DNA from: JAGTVG01 sp942491935
GTDB lineage: Bacteria; Bacteroidota; Bacteroidia; Cytophagales; Cyclobacteriaceae
DNA: 64,000 nt
Assembly (NCBI GenBank): GCA_942491935.1
Contig: CALOCZ010000010.1
Span: forward strand, 6,462-70,461
Reading direction: 5' to 3'
The notes under the pieces are model-generated. The model made no database searches. It was given only the letters and a program-made list of their open reading frames with translations, and was not told the DNA's origin. The position numbers were made by a program, and so were the translations under genes. Positions 53,900 to 63,896 of this stretch are shown piece after piece (within the stretch, counting starts at the first letter, position 1; each line of letters begins with the position of its first letter).

Positions 53900-56800
53900 C
53901 TACCGCAATAGCATTACATCTCCCAATCGTGTTACCCGGTTGCCGTCATTTAATTTCAAGTCCAATTTATATACATATACATCGGCCGGTGATAATTTTC
54001 CCCTGTAATAGCCATCCCAACCTTTATTTTTATCATAACTTTCAAAGAGCATTTCTCCCCAGCGGTTGAATATCTGCAGGTGGAATTCTACTGCTCCTTT
54101 TTCAATTGGCAGGAACACATCGTTAAATGCCGGATTGCCTATACCTCCTCCGGAACCACCTGGGCCGTCAGGATTCGGTGTAAATACATTTGGTGTGGCG
54201 ACACGGCCACCTTCCTCTGCACGTACTGCCTTTTCAATTAAAAGAGAATCTTCGCACCCATATTCATTAGATACCCAGAGGAAGATATCATATACCCCCG
54301 GATAAATATATTGATAACTTGGTTCAAATTCGGTTGAAGTACCCACTCCGTCACCAAAATCCCAGAACCATTCCACACCTCCAATACTAAGGTTCGCTGT
54401 GTAGACAGGCTGGTTAGGAACGTATACCAGTGCTGGCCTTACGTTGAACTGAGCCAAAGGCACATCCCAAACTTCTATATAAAATTCCTTTATCTCCCTG
54501 ACCACAATACCCAGATCATTTGTTGCTTCAAGTGTAACCGTATAAATACCTGGGTCATAGAAAGTAAAGCTCGGATTTTCTGCATTCGACCAACCCAAAC
54601 CATCACCGAAAGTCCAGTAATAAGAATCCGGATCAGCGTATTGTGAAAGATTTGTAAAGTTTACAGTCAAAGGCCGGCATCCTTCAAGAACATCCGCGGT
54701 AAAGTCCACAATTGGAGAGACGGGCTCAACAGCCGTATTTTCTGAATGCCTTTCTGTACACGGGCCGTAATTAACTTCCAAAGTGACCGCATAGACTCCA
54801 TAGGTTTCATAGGTATGTTCAGCTAAGTCTGGATCATCAGAAGTATTTCCATCACCTAAGCTCCAATAATATTCCCATGGCCCATCATTGGTATTGTTGG
54901 CAATACTGATCGTACTTTCAGGCAAAACCTGACGTTCCGGGTCGATGGTAAAATCCGGGACCAGTTCCGGCCATACTATAACTTCCAGAGTATCTGATTC
55001 CTCACAGCCAAACCTGTTTTCTGCCAGATAGATCACTTCATAAGTTATAGCATCCTGAGTCTGGTTAAGGAATTCATAGCTTGCATAAGGCGTCGTAAGT
55101 ACCTCCTCCTGGTTATTCGATCCTTTTGGCCTGTAAAACCAGGTATGATCAGAAGCCCCACTTGAAGAGTTTGTGAAGGTTACAAATAACGGGGAACATC
55201 CTTCCTCGATATCAGACGAAATACGCACATTGATATCCGGATCAACACGGACAGAAAGGTTTGTTGACACCTCACAGCCGGTATTCGGATTCACACCTGT
55301 AACTGTTATGATATAGGTTTTTGCCGAAGTAGTTGAACTGTTTATAAACATATGTGAAATAGATGTTTCAGTAGTTGTCGTATCATTGGGTTCTCCATCA
55401 CCCCACTGCCATACATAATATGCTGTAGAGACAATATCATTATTATTGAATGTAATCGAATATGGTGTACAACCTTCTGTAGGATCTTCAGTAGTGATAT
55501 CAAGCATAATACCCGGATCTACGGTCAGTACTTTGGTAGTGGTATCTGCACAACCGGCAGGTGTTTCTGCGATAAATATTACATCAAAATTTTTCGTTGC
55601 ATTTGTATTGTTTTCAAAAATATAGGAAGTAAACAGGTCATGAGATAACAATGTATAGGTTGGATCACCCTGCTCTCTAAAATAATAACCTGTATTGGGC
55701 CCGGATAGATTTCCTGTTGTATAATTGTCGAAATTCACATCCAGTGGCGCACATCCGGCTAAAGGCTCTGCATTAAACTCAGCGTCCGGTGTTTCATGAA
55801 CAATGATCTCTGCCCTTCCTGAAACAAGTCCTTCACAAGCTGCCATACTACCATCTGATACACGGCTTAACACATATCTGGTATTCTCAAAGGGTTTCAC
55901 ATTGATCACATAAGTTGGATCCATGATATTATCCACTGTGGTTACTGTGCCCATATTGGTCTCATAATCAATCGACCATGGTGCAAGACCCGTTAAAGTG
56001 AATGTGACATCAACAGAATCCCCTTCACATATTTCTACACTACTGTTACCACTTGTTACTCCTCCAACACTGACATATCCTGTTGGTAATTCATTTACTA
56101 CCGCTGTCAGACTACCTGATACGTTTCCGATACATGTAGGTATATTGGAATCTGTAACAGATAATAAAGTATATGTTGTTGATCCTAATGATGGTGAATG
56201 GTTCAGAATTACGTCATCCTGGAAAATCATCTCTACGTAAGTATTACCCAAATCATCTTCATAGGTCAATTCGTATGGGGAATCCCCTGTCAGGCTTATT
56301 TCCAGTTCAATTTCTTCTCCCTCGCAAACGTATACAGTATCTGTAAGCAGAATCGCTTCAGGTATCTCATTTACAGTGATTTCAACAGATGAACTGATAT
56401 CTGCCGGACTACATCCTGTTGTACTATTGTCAATGGCAGATACCAGGCTAAAGACAGTAGTTGTATCAAGCGTTAATGTAACCACATGTCCATCGTTAAT
56501 ATCAGTCAATATAAAGTCAGTACTTCCATCCGTGTAGGTCACATCAAAAGGTGCGACTCCAGAAAGGTTAAAGACGATTTCGGCATCCTCTCCTATACAA
56601 ATGGCATCAATTGGCGCACTGATGGAGGCTGTCATCTCAGGAACTACTCTGACATAAACCTGATCTACATCTCCAACACAACCTACCGAACTGGTTGGAA
56701 AAACATCATATACCACATACTCCGGTGCGGCAGATATATTGGTAAATACATCATTCATGATCATGTTATTCAATCCAATTCCAGTAGTAGGTGTTCCGGT

Positions 56801-59800
56801 TATATCAGGGTGCTGGGAATTTACAGATACCTGATAAGTTGCAGCGGCCACCGAACCCGGAAGCGTCTTGAATAGAATATTATTTGCTTCACCACTGCAA
56901 ACAGTAGTTGACAGAAGTGGGTCGAGAACAGGTTCCGGATTGATGGTAACTATAACATCCATCGGATCGCTGTTACATCCCGTTACTCCTTCCGCTATGA
57001 CCCGGTATATTACCAACAATGGATTGGTGGTCGTATTTCTGTACATATCATTAGCGATCGCATTATCAGGCAATCCACTACCTGGTGCAGTAGAAGAAAT
57101 AATTGTCAATAAAGGATCCGAAGTAACAGAAACAATGGTATATCCCGAAACCGGAGGAGAACTTGGCGCAACATCAAATATTACATTAATAGGTAAATGG
57201 CTACAAACCGTTTTATTTAAATTGTTGGCTAATACCGGATTCGGATCCACAAAAATTGTTACAGCATCTGAAGCAGATATACAACCTGTATTGGCATCTA
57301 TAACAGTCAATTGATAGGTCCTGGAGATTTGAACCATTGTTGTAGTTAAGACCGTTTCGGTCGGATTAGCGATCGATGGAGCGTCGATATCAATATTCGG
57401 CGTCCACAAATAGGTATAAATCCCTGAACCACCTGAAGCGGCTGGAGAATCACCTAAGATTACCGATTCATTACTGCATACGGTTTGATCAGCACCGGCA
57501 TGGGCAACAGGATTAGCGAATGAATTTACATCCAACGAAACAGCAGGACCATTGCAACCCAGGGAGGTTTCTATAACAGAAATCGTTCCGGACCATGGAT
57601 TAGGTCCATATTCCAGTAAGGTTACGTTACCAAGTCCGGTAATAATATTAGGTTCATTTCCATCTATTGGACTGATTGACCAGGCATAGGTAGACAGAGG
57701 TGATCCAGAAACACCATCCACACGGTATATTTTTGTTTCATCTATACACGATTCAATATCTCCAACAATTGGTGTTGTAACAGGTATTGGATTTATAAAA
57801 ATCGAAATACTGGTTTCAGCGGCCAAAACTGGCGGTCCGGCGGGTGGAGGATCATCAGAAGTCAGATAAATGGTTACCATACCAGCTGCTGTATCGGCGG
57901 AACTTGGTGTATACAGCGTTGTAAACGATTGTGGCCCGGCACCCAGGCTAAAAAGATCCTGGCTGAAAGTTCCGGTACCTACGCCGCGCCCTGCTCCATT
58001 ATCCGATGACCATGTGGCTTCGGTAGCTGAACCATCGTATGTACCATCAAAAGAAATGACCTCATCGGCACAAAACTGAGCGCCATTCGCAGGACTCGTA
58101 ATGTAAACCTCAGGATTAGGTCCAATGGCAATGGTTATTTCCTCCCAAACTGCCGGACATATCCCGGCGGGATCATCAGAAGTTAATCTTAAGATTACAG
58201 ATCCTGCAGATTCCTGGGCAGGTATCGGATCGAATATGGCATTAAGGCTTGAAATATCTGGCAAAAAGGTTCCACCTGGAATTCCTGAACTCACTGACCA
58301 GAATCCTGTAGTGGCACTTCCTGAAATGGCACCCCCTAAAGGAAGTGTGGCAGATCCTGCTGCGATGAATTGGTCACCCCCTGTTGATACTATAACAGGT
58401 TCACGAAATATAACCTGAACAATATCTGAAGCTGAACACAGTCCATTAACTACCTGCCATTGAAATTCATAGATGCCGTAAATATCTATCAGAACATTGG
58501 CATCAAAAGAATTGACTTCAGAGTTCCCCGGGCCAAATTCCACTGTAGAACCCCCGGGCTGGCTGATTACTGACCATGTACCGGTACCTATTGCAGGATT
58601 AACCGCATTGAGTATTTGAGAAGGTCCGCATAATTCTAAATCTGGTCCGGCATCCGAAACTGTCGGTTCCCAGAAATATATTGAAACCTCGCCATAATCA
58701 GAGCATGCGCCATTGGACTCCGTCCATCTAAAAACATAAGGTGTGGAATTCCCATAGGTATCTACGGTTATCGTGGCATTGGGTTGATCTTGTCCTGCAC
58801 CCCAGGATGTGACGTTTCCTGGTCCGGATTCCAGTGACCAGGTTCTTGTACCAAAATTAACATTAGGATTAGCGAGGTAACTGTATGGTATTGCATTGAA
58901 AGCAATTGATAGCGCCCCACACACTTCATCATCAGTTCCTGCGGTTGCAGTAGGTTGTTCATAGAATATAAATGTAATATCATCATAATCAACACAGGAC
59001 CCATTAGTTTCTGTCCACCTGAAAGTATATGCACCATAAACATCAACCGTAACTGTTGTAGCAGGTTGGTCCTGACCAATGCCCCAGCTTGTAACGGATC
59101 CCGGACCGGATTCCATGGTCCAAAAACCAGTTCCAATACTTGGCACAGCATTTAAATCTGCATCCAGGTCACATTGGGCTGCTCCGGCCGGTCCACCGGC
59201 ATCTGCAACGGGTTGTTCATCAACTGTGACAACATAAGGCAATGAAACCGGTCCGTTTCCGCATCCATTAGAAGCCATAACAGTGATACTCACCATACCA
59301 TTGTTAGGGAAATCATATCTTATTGTATCTAACTGGTTTGACAGGGATGTGGATGATCCGTCGTCATAAGTCCAGGTATATCCATTCGGATTGTCCAGTG
59401 GGCTGGGTGTTGAGATCCCATACAGGATATTTGTCGATCCTTCACAAAGATTTGCTGTACCAATATCAATTACTGGCATAGGAGGTACCGTGGCAACAGA
59501 CTCGATATAGACAGAATTTGAATATTCGGTACATTCACCGGATATTACCTGTCTCCTGAAATAATATGAGGATGGCAACTGGCTGGCAAAAGTCAGTGTA
59601 TTGGATGTAACGCCTGAAGGCGAGCCATAATTTATATCGCCATTTGAAAGGTCTGTCCATGAGGAGTTATCCGAAGATTGTTGCCATTGATAGCTATACG
59701 TTCCTGCACCCTCTCCTCCTGTGGCGTTCGGCCCTAATAATGCACCAGGTGTATCTCCAAGACATAATACCTGGTCAGGCCCCATAGTTCTAGGAATAAG

Positions 59801-62404
59801 TTCAGGGGTTACATCCAGGAATACAGAGTTCGAAATACCTGTACATGGACCGGATATTTCCAGTCTTCTGTAATAAACATCTGCGAACACCGGACCCGGA
59901 TTGTAGGAAGCCGTTGTGGCACCTGATACGTTCGACCAGCTGCTGTTATCCGGTGAAGATTGCCATTGGTAAGTGTAAGTTCCTATTCCTCCACTTGGAT
60001 TAGACCCGGAAATAATACCCGGATCATCACCAAAACAGAATAAATTATCAGCGATAGCTAAATCATTACTGGGTATCAAAGGTGGAACGACAGTTATGAT
60101 TACATCTTCAGGATTTCCATAGCACCCGGCAGCAGTTGAAACACCCGTTACAGAATAAGTGGCAGTTTGATTGCTCCCGGATGGATTAGTAAATACATCA
60201 GTGATTGGATTAACATTTCCCGGATCAGGTCTTGTGGTTCCTCCGGTCAATCCTCCGGTTTGATTAGGTAATATATCCCAGAAAAACGTTGCGTCACTTA
60301 AAGCATAATTGTCAAAGGTCAGGTTCAGGTTAGCCATGTCGCCGCTACAGACTGTTTGATTGAGGCCAGGTGTTACCACAGGTGCAGGGTGAATTGTCAC
60401 GCCTCGTGTAACTGGTGGCGTCGGACAACTGGGTGTACCATCTGCCCAAAGCATGAAAACGGCAACAGTTCCAGATCCTGGTGTAATTGGAGCATTTAAA
60501 GTAATAGACCGGCTATCTTGTGAGACCAGCGTCCAGCTAGGTGGGTATGACCAGATATATGTAGTAGCCCCACCAACAGGATAAACCGGCGGATTATTAG
60601 GCAATGAATATGTGATGTTCAAATCACCCGGACATACATCAGCAGGTCCGGAGACAGGATCAGTCAATGTCAAATCTTCACGGATCTCCAGCGTCACTTC
60701 TCGGGGCAGACTTTCGCAATCCAAAGCTGGATTTGTTACACTAACCCGGGTTTCCGTTACATAAAAGGTGTATATACCTGCTACCGCAGGGTCAATATTA
60801 TCTGCAGGATTAATATGGTCTGATGAAGGATCAAAAGTGGCTCCAACATAAATAATATCAGTTAAATTCAGGTCAGAATACCAGGTAAATATCTCTGCAC
60901 CACCTCCTGCTGAAGTCGTAGCCGTCATGGTTGGATCATCACCATTACAGATTACTATTGAAGGATCGTTAGGTGGCGGGGGTGAATCAACCACAACAAT
61001 GTCGAATGTAACTTCATCAGGATTGTTGTTTGCCATTACGCTACCGTCACCATAAACATCAAAAACAGGGCTTCCTACAAAAGGATTCAAACCATCCCCA
61101 TCGAAAAGGTTGACGTCATACGGATTACAGGTATTCCAGGTTCTTAAGGTAACTTCAAATCTTTCCCCTACACTGGCGCTGATTGGCATCTGCATGTCAT
61201 AGGTTACTGTATTGGGAGGTAAAGGATTGAATACCCCACCTGCTGTTCCATCGATCCATTGCGGAGGACCATAAATAGGCAAATCAGTGGCTTCATACTG
61301 CACGCCATCGATGGTGATCTTGTCACCGGGGTTGTAGGTTATGGTAGAATTCGTACCATAAACCCATTGTGTCCATCGTGATTTGTCATTAAACGTGTTA
61401 TTTTCTATGGGTGGCACACAATTAAAGGTACTGTTATCAAGCATCCTGACCGGATCAGTATCATGTTCACAAATTTCAACCGTCTCTCCTACTTCATTAC
61501 CTGTACTTGTTGGATCATGGTCAATATTATGGTCTCCGATATCGTCATTACTTATAACATCCCAGACTGTAAATTCCTGGGTCTGGTCCTGTGTTCTGCA
61601 TATAGAGGTAATCGTACCGCTTGAAATATCCCTGACCCCGAAATAGGTGGTCATCAGATAGGTACAACTGCCATCAGCCGGAGGTGCACTTCCGTTAGCA
61701 TAGTCAAATGTATGTGTAGCAAGGATCACCCACTCCTGTTTTGACATATTACTCTCATCCGGGTTCATTAGGGTGGCATCATAGTTCTCAACCGTTCCGT
61801 CCTGCCAGTCAACAAATATCACGGGCATGTTTGTGGAACTGTAATCGATACCGATATACCGGATCTCCCATTCTATATATCTGGGAGAGCACAATTCGGG
61901 ATCAGTAGTATTCAGGATCCAGTTTCCTGGAATTGGAGGGGAACCTACACCTCCGGCTATAAAGCAGGAAGATGCATCCGCAAGTACCGGATTCGGATTG
62001 GCCATGTCCCAGGGCATAAATTCAACTGTAAGGCCGGTTTCAAGATTTATATCAACAGGTGTGACCTCAACTGAAATATGCATGCCTGCCTCTGCTGCAG
62101 TCAAAGTAAAGGTTTTCGAGGTCGCGCCTGGAATTGGTGTTTTATTGGTGCCAAAATTATCATCATAAGTATACCACTGATACATGGAAGCTCCTTCCGG
62201 ATCTAAATCCGGGTCTGCATAATTATAAAAAACCTCCAATGTGAAATTTTCCTTCATTGCACCCGTGATATACAAATTGGAAGCAGTTGGGGCAAGAAAG
62301 TTATAACTTGAGCTGTAAATTGGATTATACAGTGATAATAAGCACGTGAAAAAACATATGCCGATAAAACAAATCCAGTAAAACTTCTGTTTCAAAAAAT
62401 ACAT
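53900..62404 (-). CDS. Giant surface protein with PKD/Ig-like repeats and gliding-motility-type (type B) C-terminal domain
   Basis: About 2834 residues from ATG 62404 (MYFLKQKFYWICFIG); a TTG four codons earlier is possible. An N-terminal signal anchor leads into many Ig/PKD-like modules. Three modules near 58380-59200 are close duplicates (SWG, GQDQP, FRWTE, FYEQPTA words). The PKD signatures near the C-terminus are YYWSLGDGNTSDD, YYWTFGDGLGWSNAEN and WFWDFGDGVGTSTEFE. The end reads ATPNVFTPNPDGPG, LQIFNRWGEMLFES and KGWDGYYRGKLSPADVYVYK, a T9SS type B sorting domain. It should be secreted by the type IX system and stay on the cell surface. Adhesion or gliding are reasonable roles. Confidence 0.95.
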   Translation of the reverse strand: MYFLKQKFYWICFIGICFFTCLLSLYNPIYSSSYNFLAPTASNLYITGAMKENFTLEVFYNYADPDLDPEGASMYQWYTYDDNFGTNKTPIPGATSKTFTLTAAEAGMHISVEVTPVDINLETGLTVEFMPWDMANPNPVLADASSCFIAGGVGSPPIPGNWILNTTDPELCSPRYIEWEIRYIGIDYSSTNMPVIFVDWQDGTVENYDATLMNPDESNMSKQEWVILATHTFDYANGSAPPADGSCTYLMTTYFGVRDISSGTITSICRTQDQTQEFTVWDVISNDDIGDHNIDHDPTSTGNEVGETVEICEHDTDPVRMLDNSTFNCVPPIENNTFNDKSRWTQWVYGTNSTITYNPGDKITIDGVQYEATDLPIYGPPQWIDGTAGGVFNPLPPNTVTYDMQMPISASVGERFEVTLRTWNTCNPYDVNLFDGDGLNPFVGSPVFDVYGDGSVMANNNPDEVTFDIVVVDSPPPPNDPSIVICNGDDPTMTATTSAGGGAEIFTWYSDLNLTDIIYVGATFDPSSDHINPADNIDPAVAGIYTFYVTETRVSVTNPALDCESLPREVTLEIREDLTLTDPVSGPADVCPGDLNITYSLPNNPPVYPVGGATTYIWSYPPSWTLVSQDSRSITLNAPITPGSGTVAVFMLWADGTPSCPTPPVTRGVTIHPAPVVTPGLNQTVCSGDMANLNLTFDNYALSDATFFWDILPNQTGGLTGGTTRPDPGNVNPITDVFTNPSGSNQTATYSVTGVSTAAGCYGNPEDVIITVVPPLIPSNDLAIADNLFCFGDDPGIISGSNPSGGIGTYTYQWQSSPDNSSWSNVSGATTASYNPGPVFADVYYRRLEISGPCTGISNSVFLDVTPELIPRTMGPDQVLCLGDTPGALLGPNATGGEGAGTYSYQWQQSSDNSSWTDLSNGDINYGSPSGVTSNTLTFASQLPSSYYFRRQVISGECTEYSNSVYIESVATVPPMPVIDIGTANLCEGSTNILYGISTPSPLDNPNGYTWTYDDGSSTSLSNQLDTIRYDFPNNGMVSITVMASNGCGNGPVSLPYVVTVDEQPVADAGGPAGAAQCDLDADLNAVPSIGTGFWTMESGPGSVTSWGIGQDQPATTVTVDVYGAYTFRWTETNGSCVDYDDITFIFYEQPTATAGTDDEVCGALSIAFNAIPYSYLANPNVNFGTRTWSLESGPGNVTSWGAGQDQPNATITVDTYGNSTPYVFRWTESNGACSDYGEVSIYFWEPTVSDAGPDLELCGPSQILNAVNPAIGTGTWSVISQPGGSTVEFGPGNSEVNSFDANVLIDIYGIYEFQWQVVNGLCSASDIVQVIFREPVIVSTGGDQFIAAGSATLPLGGAISGSATTGFWSVSSGIPGGTFLPDISSLNAIFDPIPAQESAGSVILRLTSDDPAGICPAVWEEITIAIGPNPEVYITSPANGAQFCADEVISFDGTYDGSATEATWSSDNGAGRGVGTGTFSQDLFSLGAGPQSFTTLYTPSSADTAAGMVTIYLTSDDPPPAGPPVLAAETSISIFINPIPVTTPIVGDIESCIDETKIYRVDGVSGSPLSTYAWSISPIDGNEPNIITGLGNVTLLEYGPNPWSGTISVIETSLGCNGPAVSLDVNSFANPVAHAGADQTVCSNESVILGDSPAASGGSGIYTYLWTPNIDIDAPSIANPTETVLTTTMVQISRTYQLTVIDANTGCISASDAVTIFVDPNPVLANNLNKTVCSHLPINVIFDVAPSSPPVSGYTIVSVTSDPLLTIISSTAPGSGLPDNAIANDMYRNTTTNPLLVIYRVIAEGVTGCNSDPMDVIVTINPEPVLDPLLSTTVCSGEANNILFKTLPGSVAAATYQVSVNSQHPDITGTPTTGIGLNNMIMNDVFTNISAAPEYVVYDVFPTSSVGCVGDVDQVYVRVVPEMTASISAPIDAICIGEDAEIVFNLSGVAPFDVTYTDGSTDFILTDINDGHVVTLTLDTTTVFSLVSAIDNSTTGCSPADISSSVEITVNEIPEAILLTDTVYVCEGEEIELEISLTGDSPYELTYEDDLGNTYVEMIFQDDVILNHSPSLGSTTYTLLSVTDSNIPTCIGNVSGSLTAVVNELPTGYVSVGGVTSGNSSVEICEGDSVDVTFTLTGLAPWSIDYETNMGTVTTVDNIMDPTYVINVKPFENTRYVLSRVSDGSMAACEGLVSGRAEIIVHETPDAEFNAEPLAGCAPLDVNFDNYTTGNLSGPNTGYYFREQGDPTYTLLSHDLFTSYIFENNTNATKNFDVIFIAETPAGCADTTTKVLTVDPGIMLDITTEDPTEGCTPYSITFNNNDIVSTAYYVWQWGDGEPNDTTTTETSISHMFINSSTTSAKTYIITVTGVNPNTGCEVSTNLSVRVDPDINVRISSDIEEGCSPLFVTFTNSSSGASDHTWFYRPKGSNNQEEVLTTPYASYEFLNQTQDAITYEVIYLAENRFGCEESDTLEVIVWPELVPDFTIDPERQVLPESTISIANNTNDGPWEYYWSLGDGNTSDDPDLAEHTYETYGVYAVTLEVNYGPCTERHSENTAVEPVSPIVDFTADVLEGCRPLTVNFTNLSQYADPDSYYWTFGDGLGWSNAENPSFTFYDPGIYTVTLEATNDLGIVVREIKEFYIEVWDVPLAQFNVRPALVYVPNQPVYTANLSIGGVEWFWDFGDGVGTSTEFEPSYQYIYPGVYDIFLWVSNEYGCEDSLLIEKAVRAEEGGRVATPNVFTPNPDGPGGSGGGIGNPAFNDVFLPIEKGAVEFHLQIFNRWGEMLFESYDKNKGWDGYYRGKLSPADVYVYKLDLKLNDGNRVTRLGDVMLLR
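58380..59200 (-). repeat. Tandem repeat modules inside the giant gene
   Basis: Three consecutive modules of about 80-85 codons. Shared words are SGPGxVTSWGxGQDQP, TVTVDxYGxYxFRWTExNG and FYEQPTAxAG. The first two are close at the DNA level; the third is more diverged. Confidence 0.65.
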
Positions 62405-62416
62405 CTGGTCTAACAA

Positions 62417-62739
62417 ATAATGATAACTGGTTGTTCAAGAAACAAGTCTTTCTTTTGTCAGAAATATTTGGGTTCGCTTCATAAGCGTTGCCTTATTTCC
62501 TGGGCTATTGGCCTTTTATTGAATATTTATTAAGTATCCAAAACAAGAAAAACATGTTTTTTGATTAAACATCTTTCCGGGTTGAGAAAAAGATTTGCTG
62601 GCGATCTTCAAAAAAATAGTATAGCTGGTTATTATATAAACTCAATATTTAATTCGATATTTTAGTATTAAGTAACCTTCTTTTAAATATTTCTTGACCT
62701 TTATTATATTATTTTAATATATTTATAAAAAAAATAAGG
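62417..62739. other. Divergent intergenic region of the type IX locus
   Basis: About 320 AT-rich bases between the giant gene (minus) and the PorG-like gene (plus). It holds a perfect 14-base palindrome at 62548-62561 (AAAAACATGTTTTT). No ORF is visible, and no promoter box is convincing. Confidence 0.45.
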
Positions 62740-63615
62740 ATGCTGCGAAAATTAATACTAGCATTATCTGCGTTCATGTTGATCAGCAATGTGTACTCTC
62801 AAAGTTATTATAACAGCCGGTACATGCAGAAATTCGTTGTGCAGATTGGATCAGGAACCACTGCAAGTTATTTTGGAGACGTTGTTGATGACTATGTGTT
62901 TACATTTAATGGAAATTTTACGGCAGGGATGCTTTGGCGTTTTCACAATAGAGTAGCTCTTGATGCCAATCTCACCTGGTTCAGGCTTGCTGCTGAAGAT
63001 GCTAAATCAGAAGATGGGAAAAGCTTTGAGGGGCTTGTCATTCTTTCGAATAACTATGAGGTGTCTGCTGCTGTTCAGGTTACGTTATTTCCCGAACAAG
63101 CCAGGTTTTACCTGAGAAGGAAAGACTTAATCCTATATCTTTTCGGAGGAGTAGGATTACTTTACTATAATCCAAAGGCGGAACTTGATGGAGAAAAGTA
63201 TGCCCTGAGACCATTGCAGACTGAAGGTCCTGATAACGCATATAGTGGAGTTACAGCAACATTCCCTTTTGGAGCTGGAGTCAAGATAAAAATAAATGCA
63301 TTTTTTAATGTGGCTGTGGAAGGCCGGTTTACCTATACCTTAACAGATTACCTAGATGACGCAAGTAGCGGGTTCTATCCTGATCCCAGTTCCTTTGAAG
63401 ATCCAATAGCAAGGGCCTTATCCGATAGAAGTGGTGATGCGGGCGCTGATCCTGAATTTTCGGTGGAACAGAGGTATGTCAGAGGAAATCCCAATGCAAA
63501 GGACAACTACTTTTTATTGCTTGTCAAAATACAGTATTATATCAGTCCATTCAGCGATACCTACCGCGCGCTGAAATCAAGGACTATGAAAAACCGACGA
63601 CGTCGTCGTCGTTAA
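62740..63615 (+). CDS. DUF6089/PorG-like outer membrane beta-barrel protein
   Basis: 291 residues. Signal peptide to about 21 (NVYSQ). The barrel pattern includes QIGSGTTASYFGDVVDDY, YLFGGVGLLYYNPKAELDG, AYSGVTATFPFGAGVKIKI and VEGRFTYTLTDYLDDAS. It fits the DUF6089 family, which includes PorG of type IX secretion. The extreme C-terminus is odd: a tail of eight basic residues ending KNRRRRRR. It is divergent from the giant gene and probably works with the same secretion system. Confidence 0.85.
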   Translation: MLRKLILALSAFMLISNVYSQSYYNSRYMQKFVVQIGSGTTASYFGDVVDDYVFTFNGNFTAGMLWRFHNRVALDANLTWFRLAAEDAKSEDGKSFEGLVILSNNYEVSAAVQVTLFPEQARFYLRRKDLILYLFGGVGLLYYNPKAELDGEKYALRPLQTEGPDNAYSGVTATFPFGAGVKIKINAFFNVAVEGRFTYTLTDYLDDASSGFYPDPSSFEDPIARALSDRSGDAGADPEFSVEQRYVRGNPNAKDNYFLLLVKIQYYISPFSDTYRALKSRTMKNRRRRRR

Positions 63616-63639
63616 TGGAATATCCTCATTAACTGTTAA

Positions 63640-63690
63640 CAGGAATTAGGAATGTGGTTTTAATGGAGGAAATTCACGCATTCAACATTC
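63640..63690 (+). repeat. Diverged direct repeat, copy 1
   Basis: About 50 bases that match 63828-63880 at roughly three of four positions (CAGG-ATT-GGA--GT-GTTTTAAT-GA then ATTCA words). The gap 63616-63895 shows no gene. Confidence 0.5.
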
Positions 63691-63775
63691 CTCAGTAGAA
63701 ATCAACCTTTCAACAATTATAATACCGAATCCTTTTTTCATGAACTTTGGCCTTAGATTTTACATAAGTCATTGA

Positions 63776-63896
63776 TGGATCATTCACTCATTCAAAATTC
63801 AATCATTCCATAAATAAACTTATTATCAGGGATTTGGAGCGTAGTTTTAATTGAAGCAATCAATCATTCACAATTCAATCATTCAATAAATATATC
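63776..63896. repeat. Diverged direct repeats with ATTCAATCATTC words, including copy 2
   Basis: Two segments (63776-63820 and 63859-63896) share ATTCAATCATTC and a following ATAAATA. The bases 63828-63880 are the second copy of the element at 63640. Function unknown; could be an interspersed element. Confidence 0.5.

Noticed and set aside
58768..59151. 127-codon minus-strand ORF inside the giant gene
   Set aside because: Alternative frame of the repeat modules; the giant frame is continuous with matching domain motifs.
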